Part shown: in pieces, positions 56,247 through 64,000 of the stretch
Layout: each line of letters begins with the position of its first letter
How positions within the stretch are numbered: the first letter of the stretch is position 1
Source: SCTM01 sp965279655
GTDB lineage: Bacteria; Pseudomonadota; Alphaproteobacteria; Rhodospirillales; Rhodospirillaceae
DNA: 64,000 bases
NCBI GenBank assembly: GCA_965279655.1
Contig: OZ257255.1
Span: 2,418,001-2,482,000 of the forward strand
Direction of reading: 5' to 3'
Made by a program: the position numbers and the translations under genes
Notes under the pieces: model-generated
The model's database searches: none
The model's input: the letters and a program-made list of their open reading frames with translations, nothing else
Told to the model about the DNA's origin: nothing

Positions 56247-56702
56247 GTGAAAGCCTTTACGGGCACATTTATTAACAAGATCGACGCCAAGGGGCGGATT
56301 TCGGTCCCGGCGTCGTTCCGCGCGGTCGTGTCAGCCCGAGGGCTGACGGGCGTCGCCCTCTATCCGTCCCTGCTCGACCCCTGCATCGAAGGCTGCGGCA
56401 TGGACCGCATCGAAGCCCTGGTCGATGCGCAGCCCGATTCCGCCTTACCGAGCGTTCAGGAGGACGAAGTCACCCACCTGATCATCGGCGCCGCGCGCGA
56501 CATCCTGTTCGACGGCGGCGGCCGGATCGTCCTGCCGGAAGATTTCATGGCGCAAGCCAAGCTCAGCGATAAGGGCGCGTTCGTCGGGAAGGGCCGCACG
56601 TTCCAGATCTGGGAGCCCGCCGCGCTCGCCGAAGCCCAAGCCCAGATGATGCAGCGGATCATCGCGCGCCGCCGCGCCGAACGAGAAGGCAGCGGTTCAT
56701 GA
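56247..56702 (+). CDS. mraZ: transcriptional regulator MraZ
   Basis: 151 residues, two AbrB-like halves: GTFINKIDAKGRISVPASFRA and later DGGGRIVLPEDFM with GKGRTFQIW. It represses its own promoter at TGGG boxes, seen upstream. The GTG at 56247 with AGGGG nearby opens the conserved KAFTGTF; the earlier frame to 56214 is not conserved. Its stop overlaps rsmH (ATGA). Confidence 0.95.
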   Translation: MKAFTGTFINKIDAKGRISVPASFRAVVSARGLTGVALYPSLLDPCIEGCGMDRIEALVDAQPDSALPSVQEDEVTHLIIGAARDILFDGGGRIVLPEDFMAQAKLSDKGAFVGKGRTFQIWEPAALAEAQAQMMQRIIARRRAEREGSGS

Positions 56703-57703
56703 GCGGTGCTGAGCGCCCGGGACCCGTGAAGGCCGAACAACAACACATCCCGGTATTGCTCAAGGAAGTGGTCGAAGCTCTTTCGCCGATTGACGGCGGC
56801 GTCTACGTCGACGGCACGTTCGGGGGCGGCGGGTATACCACCGCGCTCCTCGAGGCCGCGCAGAGCGTGGTGTGGGCGATCGACCGCGATCCCCACGCGC
56901 TCGAGAACGGCCAAAAGCTGGCCGAAAAGTATCCCGCTCGCCTGCATCTCGTCGCCGGCCGCTTCGGCGATATGGCCGACCTTCTGACGAGCCGGGGCGT
57001 GAGCACGGTGGACGGCGTCGCCCTCGATATCGGCGTGTCCTCGATGCAAATCGACGACCGCGCCCGCGGGTTCTCCTTCCTGCGCGACGGCCCCCTCGAC
57101 ATGCGCATGGAGGCCAGCGGCCGTTCCGCCGCCGATATCGTCAACGACATGTCGGAAAAGGAACTGTCCGACATCATCTTCACCTACGGCGAAGAGCGCC
57201 ACGCCCGGCGCGTCGCCCGCGCCATCGTCATCGCGCGGCGGGAACGCCCGATCTCCCGCACGCTTCGCCTGGCCGATGTCATCCGTGCCGCCGTCCGTCG
57301 CGCCCACGACGGGATCGATCCTGCGACGCGGACTTTTCAAGCGTTGCGCATCTACGTGAACGACGAGCTCGGCGAACTCGAGCGCGGCTTGTCCGCCGCC
57401 GAGCGGCTGCTCAAGCCGGGCGGTCGTCTCGCGGTCGTGTCTTTCCACTCGCTCGAAGACCGGATCGTGAAAACCTTCCTGCGCACCCGCTCGATCTCCG
57501 CCGATCAACCTTCGCGCCACGCGGCCGCGTCCCTCACCCCGCAAAGCCCTGTGCGCGCCACTTTCAAGCCGCTGAGCCGGCGCCCTGTCGGCCCGAGCGA
57601 GACTGAAATCGCCCATAACCCCCGCGCCCGCTCGGCCCGTATGCGAGTGGCGGAACGCACCGCCGCGACGGCGCTGACCGCCATCGCCGGAGGCCGCGCA
57701 TGA
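56699..57703 (+). CDS. rsmH: 16S rRNA (cytosine1402-N4) methyltransferase
   Basis: 334 residues, SAM-dependent methyltransferase of the decoding site. HIPVLLKEVVEALSP, DGTFGGGGYTTALLE SAM loop, DIGVSSMQIDDRARGFSF, and the late ERLLKPGGRLAVVSFHSLEDRIVK are diagnostic. Four-base overlaps at both ends place it in the dcw operon. Confidence 0.97.
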   Translation: MSGAERPGPVKAEQQHIPVLLKEVVEALSPIDGGVYVDGTFGGGGYTTALLEAAQSVVWAIDRDPHALENGQKLAEKYPARLHLVAGRFGDMADLLTSRGVSTVDGVALDIGVSSMQIDDRARGFSFLRDGPLDMRMEASGRSAADIVNDMSEKELSDIIFTYGEERHARRVARAIVIARRERPISRTLRLADVIRAAVRRAHDGIDPATRTFQALRIYVNDELGELERGLSAAERLLKPGGRLAVVSFHSLEDRIVKTFLRTRSISADQPSRHAAASLTPQSPVRATFKPLSRRPVGPSETEIAHNPRARSARMRVAERTAATALTAIAGGRA

Positions 57704-58182
57704 AGGGCGGGATTTTCACCGGCATCCTGATGTGGCTCTCGCTCGCCATCATGGTCGGCGTCGGCATGTTCCTGGTGAAGTACAAGGTCCAGGCGCTGGA
57801 AGACGAGTTGCTCGCCAAGCAGGAGCAGATCGTGCGCGACCGCGGCTCCATCCGCGTGCTCGAAGCGGAGTGGACCTACCTCAACGATCCCAACCGCCTG
57901 CGCCGCTTGAGCGCGCAGCATCTCGGCTTCGGCCCATCCGTGCCGCAGAACGTCACCAATCTCAGCGAGTTGCCGATGCGCGATGCCGCCGGCGCCCGCG
58001 TGGACACCCCTGCCCCGCCGATGCTTCCGGCAGGCACCGCAATCCGTGCCGATGCCGCGCCGAGTCTGGCGCAGCCGGCCTTTGAACGCCCCGCCGGTTT
58101 GCCGGTGTTTCTTGCCCGTCTTCAGCGCATGCTGTTGCCGGAGGCCGTCGGGGCGACCACATCCGATGCGGGGTCGCGATGA
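57700..58182 (+). CDS. ftsL: cell division protein FtsL
   Basis: 160 residues, bitopic membrane protein of the divisome FtsQLB complex. Hydrophobic span LMWLSLAIMVGVGMFLVKYKV followed by the coiled coil VQALEDELLAKQEQIVRDRGS and the AEWTYLNDPNRLRRLSAQHLG motif of the alphaproteobacterial form. The tail is Ala/Pro-rich and longer than in enterics. Called mainly from position and topology. Confidence 0.9.
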   Translation: MKGGIFTGILMWLSLAIMVGVGMFLVKYKVQALEDELLAKQEQIVRDRGSIRVLEAEWTYLNDPNRLRRLSAQHLGFGPSVPQNVTNLSELPMRDAAGARVDTPAPPMLPAGTAIRADAAPSLAQPAFERPAGLPVFLARLQRMLLPEAVGATTSDAGSR

Positions 58183-60110
58183 TCCGCGGTGTCCGAGCGC
58201 CCAAGCGCAGCAATTTTCTGTACCCCGGCGAGGAAGTGCGTCCGAGCGCGCAGCCGAAAGTGCGGCTCCAGGGCGTGACCAAGCACGCCATCGAGACGGG
58301 CCGCGTGCGTCTCGCCGTGACCGCCGGACTGTTCTGTCTGGCCTTCGCAGGCATCGGCGTGCGGTTGATCGACTTGATGCTCTTCAAAGAGCACACGGCA
58401 GCGCCTGGCCTTCGCACCGCAAGCGCCGTCGGCAAAGTGAGTCTCGCCCGGGCGGACATTGTCGACCGCAATGGCGTGATCATCGCCACCAATCTGCCGA
58501 CGGTGAACCTCTACGCGGACTCCGCGAAAATCGGCGATGCCAAAGCAGCCGCCACCAAACTGGTCGCCGCCCTGCCCGACATCAAATACGACGACCTGTT
58601 CCGCCGCTTGAGCTCGGGCCAGCGCTTCATTTATCTGCGCCGCCATCTCACGCCCGCCGAACAGGTGGCGGTGAACCGCCTCGGCATTCCCGGCGTGTAC
58701 TTCGAGGACTCCGAGCGGCGCATCTATCCGCAAGGCTCGTTGTTCGCCCACGCCGTTGGGACAACGGACACGGACAACCGCGGCAGCGCCGGCGTCGAGA
58801 AGACGTTCGACCAATCGCTCTCGCAGAGCCGCACGCCGCTTAAGCTGTCCCTGGACGTGCGCGCGCAGCACGCCGTGCACGAGACGCTGGCCGCCGGCAT
58901 CGCCCGCTTCCATGCAGAAGCCGGCAGCGCGGTCGTCATGGACGTGAACACGGGCGAACTCGTCGCCATGGTGTCGCTGCCGGATTTCGATCCCAAGGGT
59001 GGCGGCGACGTGGACGCGGATGCGCGTTTCAACCGCACCACGCTCGGCCTCTACGAGATGGGTTCCACTTTCAAGCTGTTCACCGCCGCCATGGCGCTGG
59101 ACGCGGGCACCGCGAAGCTGACGTCCACTTACGACGCCTCGCAACCGATCAAGATCGGCCGCTTCACCATCAAGGACTTCCACGGTCTCAATCGTATCGT
59201 GACGGTGCCGGAAATCCTGATCCACTCGTCCAACCTCGGCGCCGCGCGCATGGGGCTGGAAGCAGGTACGGAAACGCAGAAGCGCTACTTCCGCAGTTTC
59301 GGTCTGCTATCGCCCCTCAGCCTCGAGTTGCCTGAAGTCGGCACGCCGCAGTTCCCCTCGACGTGGCGCGAGATCAACACCATTACGATTTCATACGGGC
59401 ATGGCATTTCCGTGACGCCGGTGCATGTCGTCTCGGGCGTCAGCGCCCTGGTGAATGGCGGCATCCTGCGTCCGCCCACGGTCATCAAGCGCGCGCCGGA
59501 AGACATTCCGGAAGGCAAGCGTGTCATTTCACCCGCCACGTCGGACTCCATGCGCGCCCTGATGCGCATGATCGTCATGGAAGGTTCCGGCAAGCAGGCC
59601 GATGTCACCGGCTATGAAGTCGGCGGCAAAACCGGCTCGGCGGAAAAGGTCGGCCGCCGCGGCGGCTATTCGGAGCACTCGCTGCGGACGTCGTTTGTCG
59701 CCGCGTTCCCGGCGGATGCGCCGCGCTACGTGGTGCTGGTTGTGCTCGACGAGCCGCACGGCTCGAAAGAAACCTATGGCTTCGCGACCGCCGGCTGGAA
59801 CGCCGCGCCGACCGCCGGAACGATCATTGCGAAAATCGCCCCGATGCTGGGCGTGTTCCCGCTCGGCCACTCGGATCAGTTCCAGCCGCTGCAGACGCTG
59901 ATGGCGATGAATGCCGGCGACGGCAGCAAGAACGAATACGCGAAGAAGTCCGGCAGCTCGGTGCCCGCCATGATGATGGACGAGCTCGCGCGCCCGACCA
60001 TCACGATGGCGCCGATGCCCTCAAGCCGCCCTGATTCCATCGCAACTTTGATTAAAGCGGACGCTGCCGAGGTCACTGTCGATGACGGAGATCTCGGTGC
60101 GATTGAGTGA
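58179..60110 (+). CDS. ftsI: septal transpeptidase PBP3
   Basis: 643-residue penicillin-binding protein crosslinking septal peptidoglycan. One N-terminal span (RLAVTAGLFCLAFAGIGVRL), PBP dimer domain, then the transpeptidase with SxxK (MGSTFKLF), SxN (HSSNLGA) and KTG (GGKTGSAEK). All three motifs are intact. The C-terminal 60 residues extend past the domain and overlap the start of murE by 29 bases. Confidence 0.97.
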   Translation: MIRGVRAPKRSNFLYPGEEVRPSAQPKVRLQGVTKHAIETGRVRLAVTAGLFCLAFAGIGVRLIDLMLFKEHTAAPGLRTASAVGKVSLARADIVDRNGVIIATNLPTVNLYADSAKIGDAKAAATKLVAALPDIKYDDLFRRLSSGQRFIYLRRHLTPAEQVAVNRLGIPGVYFEDSERRIYPQGSLFAHAVGTTDTDNRGSAGVEKTFDQSLSQSRTPLKLSLDVRAQHAVHETLAAGIARFHAEAGSAVVMDVNTGELVAMVSLPDFDPKGGGDVDADARFNRTTLGLYEMGSTFKLFTAAMALDAGTAKLTSTYDASQPIKIGRFTIKDFHGLNRIVTVPEILIHSSNLGAARMGLEAGTETQKRYFRSFGLLSPLSLELPEVGTPQFPSTWREINTITISYGHGISVTPVHVVSGVSALVNGGILRPPTVIKRAPEDIPEGKRVISPATSDSMRALMRMIVMEGSGKQADVTGYEVGGKTGSAEKVGRRGGYSEHSLRTSFVAAFPADAPRYVVLVVLDEPHGSKETYGFATAGWNAAPTAGTIIAKIAPMLGVFPLGHSDQFQPLQTLMAMNAGDGSKNEYAKKSGSSVPAMMMDELARPTITMAPMPSSRPDSIATLIKADAAEVTVDDGDLGAIE

Positions 60111-61572
60111 GCTCCTTGAAGAACGCGGTATGGATCCGAAGGCGTTGAAGGACCTGAACATCACCGGCTTGACCGCGGACAGCCGCGCCGTGAAGCCGGG
60201 ATATCTTTTCGCCGCCCTGCCGGGTGTGGCTGCGGACGGCCGCGCCTTCATCGGCGAAGCGGTGTCGCGTGGCGCCGCCGCCGTGCTTGCCCCGCCGGGC
60301 ACGGAACTCGGCCCGGCAACCGTCGGCGACGGCGGCCCGGTACGGCTGATCACCGATTCCAACCCGCGCCGGCGTTTCTCGCTGATGGCCGCGCGCTATT
60401 TCAACGTTCAGCCCGACACGGTCGCGGCGGTCACCGGCACGAACGGCAAGACCTCGGTCGCACACTTCACGCAGCAGATCTGGTCCGCCCTCGGCCGCAA
60501 GGCCGGCTACATGGGCACGCTCGGCGCTTGGGCGCCGGGGATGCACGTGGACGGCAGCCTGACGACACCGGATCCGGTGCGCCTGCACAGCCTGCTCGCC
60601 GAGATGTCGCAGCACGGCACGACTCATCTGGCGATGGAGGCTTCCAGCCACGGCCTGCACCAGTTCCGCATGGACGGTGTGAAGGTCGCAGTCGGCGCCT
60701 TCACCAACCTGACGCGCGATCATCTCGACTATCACGGCTCCATGGCCGCCTATTTCGCCGCCAAGCTGCGCCTGTTCAGCGATCTGATGATCAGCGGCGG
60801 TGTCGCGGTGTTGAACGCGGACGCCGGCGAGTTCCATGCTGTCGAGGCCGCCTGCAAACTGCGCGGCCACATGATCATGAGCTTTGGCCGCGGCGGCGGG
60901 GCCATCCAGCTGACCGATCACATCGTCGACGGCGACGCGCAGCGCCTGACCATCCTGGTCTTCGGCAAGAAGTACGACGTGCGCTTGCCGCTGGCCGGCG
61001 CGTTCCAAGTGAGCAATGCGTTGTGTGCGCTCGGCTGCGTGCTCGGCAGTGGCGCCGAACCGGATCGCGCCATCGCGGCGCTGGAAAACCTGCACGGCGT
61101 GCCGGGCCGCATGGAACAGGCCGGACGTCATTCCTCCGGTGCGCCTGTGTATGTGGACTACGCTCACACGCCGGACGCCCTGGAGACCGTTTTGTCGAAC
61201 CTTCGCCCCCATGTGGGCGGCGGTGGACGGCTCGTGGTCGTGTTCGGGTGCGGCGGCGACCGCGACAAGGGCAAGCGCCGCCTCATGGGCGAGCGCGCCC
61301 AGACCCTCGCCGACTTGGTTTATGTCACCGACGACAATCCCCGCACGGAAGCGGCGGCGGACATCCGCGCGCAAGTGATGCAAGGCTGCCCGAGCGCGAC
61401 GGAGATCGCTGACCGCGCAGATGCGATCGCCACGGCGATTGCCTCGCTCCAAAGCGGCGACGTGCTGTTGATCGCCGGCAAAGGCCACGAGAGCGGCCAG
61501 ATCGTCGGCACGAACGTGCTGCCGTTCAACGACGCGGACGTGGCGCGCGCGGCGTTGGGGGCGCGCACATGA
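60082..61572 (+). CDS. murE: UDP-MurNAc-tripeptide synthetase
   Basis: Adds the third residue of the peptidoglycan stem. 496 residues; LTADSRAVKPGYLFAALPG, ATP loop VTGTNGKTSVAHF, and DDNPRTE. The DNPR motif specifies meso-diaminopimelate. Start at 60082 lies inside ftsI; a GTG at 60097 is an alternative. Stop overlaps murF. Confidence 0.96.
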   Translation: MTEISVRLSELLEERGMDPKALKDLNITGLTADSRAVKPGYLFAALPGVAADGRAFIGEAVSRGAAAVLAPPGTELGPATVGDGGPVRLITDSNPRRRFSLMAARYFNVQPDTVAAVTGTNGKTSVAHFTQQIWSALGRKAGYMGTLGAWAPGMHVDGSLTTPDPVRLHSLLAEMSQHGTTHLAMEASSHGLHQFRMDGVKVAVGAFTNLTRDHLDYHGSMAAYFAAKLRLFSDLMISGGVAVLNADAGEFHAVEAACKLRGHMIMSFGRGGGAIQLTDHIVDGDAQRLTILVFGKKYDVRLPLAGAFQVSNALCALGCVLGSGAEPDRAIAALENLHGVPGRMEQAGRHSSGAPVYVDYAHTPDALETVLSNLRPHVGGGGRLVVVFGCGGDRDKGKRRLMGERAQTLADLVYVTDDNPRTEAAADIRAQVMQGCPSATEIADRADAIATAIASLQSGDVLLIAGKGHESGQIVGTNVLPFNDADVARAALGART

Positions 61573-62996
61573 CGCCCCTTTGGACCTCTCAGGAAATCGC
61601 GAATGCGACCGGCGGCACCTGCAGCGGCGCGTGGGATGCGAGCGGCATCTCGATCGATACACGCACGGTGCAGAAGGGCGATCTGTTCGTGGCGTTGAAG
61701 GGTCCGACCTTCGACGGCCATGAATTTGTCGGCGCGGCCCTCAAGGCCGGCGCGGCTGGCGTTCTTGTACATCAGCCCGTGTCGGATCTGGATTCCGACA
61801 ATTCGCATACTCGCGCAGTAGTAGTTAAGGATACGTTTGCAGCGCTCGAAAATCTTGGACGCGCGGCGCGGGCGCGCACCAAAGCCAAAATCGTCGCGGT
61901 TACGGGCAGCGTCGGCAAGACCAGCACCAAAGAAGCACTGCGCGCCGCACTGAGCGCGCAAGGGCCCACCTCCGCGACTCTCGGCAATCTCAACAATCAC
62001 TGGGGCGTGCCGGTCTCCCTCGCGCGCATGCCGCGCGAGACCGCCTTCGGCGTGTTCGAGCTGGGCATGAATCATCCGGGCGAGATCGCACCGTTGTCCA
62101 AGCAAGTGCGCCCGCATGTGGCGGTGATCACCGCCGTCGAGGCGGTGCATCTGGAGCATTTCGAGTCCGTCGACGGCATCGCGCATGAGAAGGCCGAGAT
62201 CATGGCGGGCCTGGAGCCCGCCGGCACGGTGGTGCTGCCGCGCGACAGCGCGCAGTTCGATGTACTCGCGCAGGCCGCAACGGGTTACGGCGCGAAGATC
62301 GTCTCCTTCGGCTCTGACGACGGCACCAGCGATGCGCTGCTGGTGTCATGGACGCTCACACCCTCGGGCACGCAAGTCGCCGCCGATATCGCCGGCCATC
62401 GACACACTTACGAGATCGGCGCCCACGGCCGCCATTGGGCGCTGAACAGCGTCGCGGTGCTGGCCGCCGTGCACGCACTCGGCGCCGATGTCGGCCGCGC
62501 TGCGGCGGCCTTCGCCAATCTGAATGCGCCGACAGGGCGCGGGGCGCGCCGCGAGGTGCATGGCCCCAACGGTGTCTTCACGCTGATCGACGAGAGCTAC
62601 AACGGCAGCCCGGCGTCCGTGCGCGCCATGGCGGACACGGTCGGCGCGATGGCGCTCGACGGCCGCAAGATCCTCGCCCTCGGCGACATGCTGGAACTCG
62701 GCGACGCGGCCGGTGATCTGCACGCGGGCCTAGCCCCTGCGTTACGCAACGCCGGTATCGATCTCGTGTTCACCGCAGGCCCGATGATGGAACGCCTGCA
62801 CGACGCGCTGCCGCGCGAGATGCGCGCCGGCCACGCGAAGGATGCAGCCAGCCTCGTGCCGATGATCACGGGCGCCATGCGCGACGGCGACGTCGTCGCC
62901 GTGAAGGGTTCGAACGGAAGCCGCATGTCGGTGGTGGTCAAAGCGTTGGGAGCGCTCGACCCCGCACCAGGCCCACGCGCGGCGAACGGACACTGA
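61569..62996 (+). CDS. murF: UDP-MurNAc-tripeptide--D-Ala-D-Ala ligase
   Basis: Adds D-Ala-D-Ala to complete the cytoplasmic precursor. 475 residues; GISIDTRTVQKGDLFVALKG, ATP loop VTGSVGKTSTKEAL, GNLNNHWGVPVSL, and LIDESYNGSPASVRA. Four-base overlap with murE; mraY starts nine bases after its stop. Confidence 0.96.
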   Translation: MTPLWTSQEIANATGGTCSGAWDASGISIDTRTVQKGDLFVALKGPTFDGHEFVGAALKAGAAGVLVHQPVSDLDSDNSHTRAVVVKDTFAALENLGRAARARTKAKIVAVTGSVGKTSTKEALRAALSAQGPTSATLGNLNNHWGVPVSLARMPRETAFGVFELGMNHPGEIAPLSKQVRPHVAVITAVEAVHLEHFESVDGIAHEKAEIMAGLEPAGTVVLPRDSAQFDVLAQAATGYGAKIVSFGSDDGTSDALLVSWTLTPSGTQVAADIAGHRHTYEIGAHGRHWALNSVAVLAAVHALGADVGRAAAAFANLNAPTGRGARREVHGPNGVFTLIDESYNGSPASVRAMADTVGAMALDGRKILALGDMLELGDAAGDLHAGLAPALRNAGIDLVFTAGPMMERLHDALPREMRAGHAKDAASLVPMITGAMRDGDVVAVKGSNGSRMSVVVKALGALDPAPGPRAANGH

Positions 62997-63005
62997 GGGG
63001 AACCG

Positions 63006-64000
63006 ATGCTGTATTTCCTTTCCGAGCTTTCCGGCCAGGTGAACGTCCTCAACGTTTTCCGCTACCAGACCTTCCGCGCCGGCGGCGCGGTGGTTACGGC
63101 GCTGATCGTGGCCCTGCTGTGCGGCCCGTCGATCATCCGCTGGCTGAAGACCAAGCAGCCCATGGGCCAACCGATCCGTCAGGACGGCCCGGAGAGTCAC
63201 ATCATCACCAAGGCCGGCACGCCGACCATGGGCGGCATGATGATCCTGCTGGGTATCGCGGTGGCGACGCTGCTGTGGGCGGATCTGCGCAACGAATATG
63301 TGTGGATCTCCCTGTTCGTCACCATGGGCTACGGGCTGGTCGGCTCGTTCGACGACTACCGCAAGGTCACCAAGCGGTCCTCCGGCGGTCTGCCGGGCAA
63401 GGTGAAGCTGATCCTCGAGATCGTCATCGCATTGGCCGCCGCGGCCTGGATCTACCAGGTCACGACGCCGGCGCTGGCCGACGGCCTCGCGATCCCGTTC
63501 CTGAAGGACGTAACGCTGAAGCTCGGCGTGCTGTATCTGCCGTTCGCCGTGTTCGTGATGGTGGGTGCGAGCAACGCCGTCAACCTCACCGACGGTCTCG
63601 ACGGTCTGGCCATCGTGCCGGTGATGATCGCGGCCTCCGTGCTCGGCATCATCACCTATCTCATCGGCAACACGGTGTTCGCCGGCTATCTGCAGGAACA
63701 CTACATCGCCGGCGCGGGTGAACTCGCCGTGTTCTGCGCCGCCGTGGTGGGCGCGGGTCTCGGCTTCCTGTGGTTCAACGCGCCGCCCGCGATGATCTTC
63801 ATGGGCGACACCGGTTCGCTCGCCATGGGCGGCGCGCTGGGTACCGTCGCGGTGATCTCCAAGCATGAGATCGTTTTCGGCATCGTCGGCGGCCTGTTCG
63901 TGCTCGAGACCGTGTCGGTCATCGTGCAGGTGATCTCCTTCAAGACCACCGGCAAGCGCGTCTTCCGCATGGCGCCGCTGCATCATCACTACGAGAAGAA
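63006..64000 (+). CDS. mraY: phospho-MurNAc-pentapeptide translocase (partial, 3' end beyond window)
   Basis: The first 331 residues are present; the gene runs off the end of the window. Multi-span membrane enzyme making lipid I. Seen: GTPTMGGMMILLGI, GSFDDYRKV with the Asp pair, NAVNLTDGLDGLA, FMGDTGSLAMGG and the APLHHHYEK motif near the edge. The alphaproteobacterial form starts LYFLSELSGQVNVLNVFRY. It is intact as far as it goes. Confidence 0.96.
   Translation, partial: MLYFLSELSGQVNVLNVFRYQTFRAGGAVVTALIVALLCGPSIIRWLKTKQPMGQPIRQDGPESHIITKAGTPTMGGMMILLGIAVATLLWADLRNEYVWISLFVTMGYGLVGSFDDYRKVTKRSSGGLPGKVKLILEIVIALAAAAWIYQVTTPALADGLAIPFLKDVTLKLGVLYLPFAVFVMVGASNAVNLTDGLDGLAIVPVMIAASVLGIITYLIGNTVFAGYLQEHYIAGAGELAVFCAAVVGAGLGFLWFNAPPAMIFMGDTGSLAMGGALGTVAVISKHEIVFGIVGGLFVLETVSVIVQVISFKTTGKRVFRMAPLHHHYEK

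Noticed and set aside
60073..61662. 529-residue minus-strand frame opposite murE
   Set aside because: Shadow; composition His/Arg-rich.

Overview
The window is GC-rich, gene-dense bacterial chromosome from an alphaproteobacterium. The evidence is a circularly permuted (two-piece) tmRNA gene beside an alpha-type sspB, the order ppx-ppk / hda-DUF2066 / purM, the block thyA-folA ... hflK-hflC-degP, rnpB directly upstream of mraZ, a sigma-EcfG-type promoter, and two copies of a palindromic intergenic repeat of the kind common in Rhizobiales. Genus cannot be read from the sequence. No tRNA, rRNA, CRISPR array, transposase or prophage was seen.

Layout. 0.2-7.5 kb: a diguanylate cyclase, a large secreted repeat protein, aspS, RNase D and an isochorismatase-family hydrolase. 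7.6-20.6 kb: a two-armed nonulosonic (legionaminic) acid locus. The right arm is legB-legC-legG-legI. The left arm is a nine-gene operon with a PtmE-like nucleotidyltransferase, a HisF/HisH/WbpG-PseA-type amidotransferase trio (implying an acetamidino sugar), a left-handed beta-helix acyltransferase, a Gfo/Idh oxidoreductase, a CMP-sugar synthase, an SDR and a putative surface-glycan transferase. 20.6-30.7 kb: housekeeping genes (ppx, ppk, sixA-like, hda, DUF2066, a divergent purM, EamA transporter, purN, ndk, holC). 30.7-39.0 kb: degP, hflC, hflK, an Mrp/ApbC carrier, a secreted trypsin-like protease, folA and thyA.

39.1-44.2 kb: tmRNA with readable tag ANDNVALVEDVRLAA, then its ClpXP adaptor sspB, then class I and class II fumarases around a small alpha/beta hydrolase, and a ribbon-helix-helix protein. 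44.2-47.9 kb: an accessory island with an EF-hand protein, a protein made entirely of 58 uninterrupted octapeptide repeats, and a small membrane protein behind a GGAAC-N16-CGTT promoter. 48.0-54.8 kb: an acyl-CoA dehydrogenase and a five-gene Anbu system (two proteasome-type proteases, a transglutaminase-like protein, an alpha-E protein and a circularly permuted ATP-grasp protein). 54.8-64.0 kb: an amidase, rnpB and the start of the division/cell wall cluster mraZ-rsmH-ftsL-ftsI-murE-murF-mraY (mraY cut by the window edge), with MraZ operator boxes.

The most novel items are the 58 x 8-residue protein, a roughly 100-residue repeat shared by the two large secreted proteins about 34 kb apart, and the Anbu operon with paralogous proteases at both ends.
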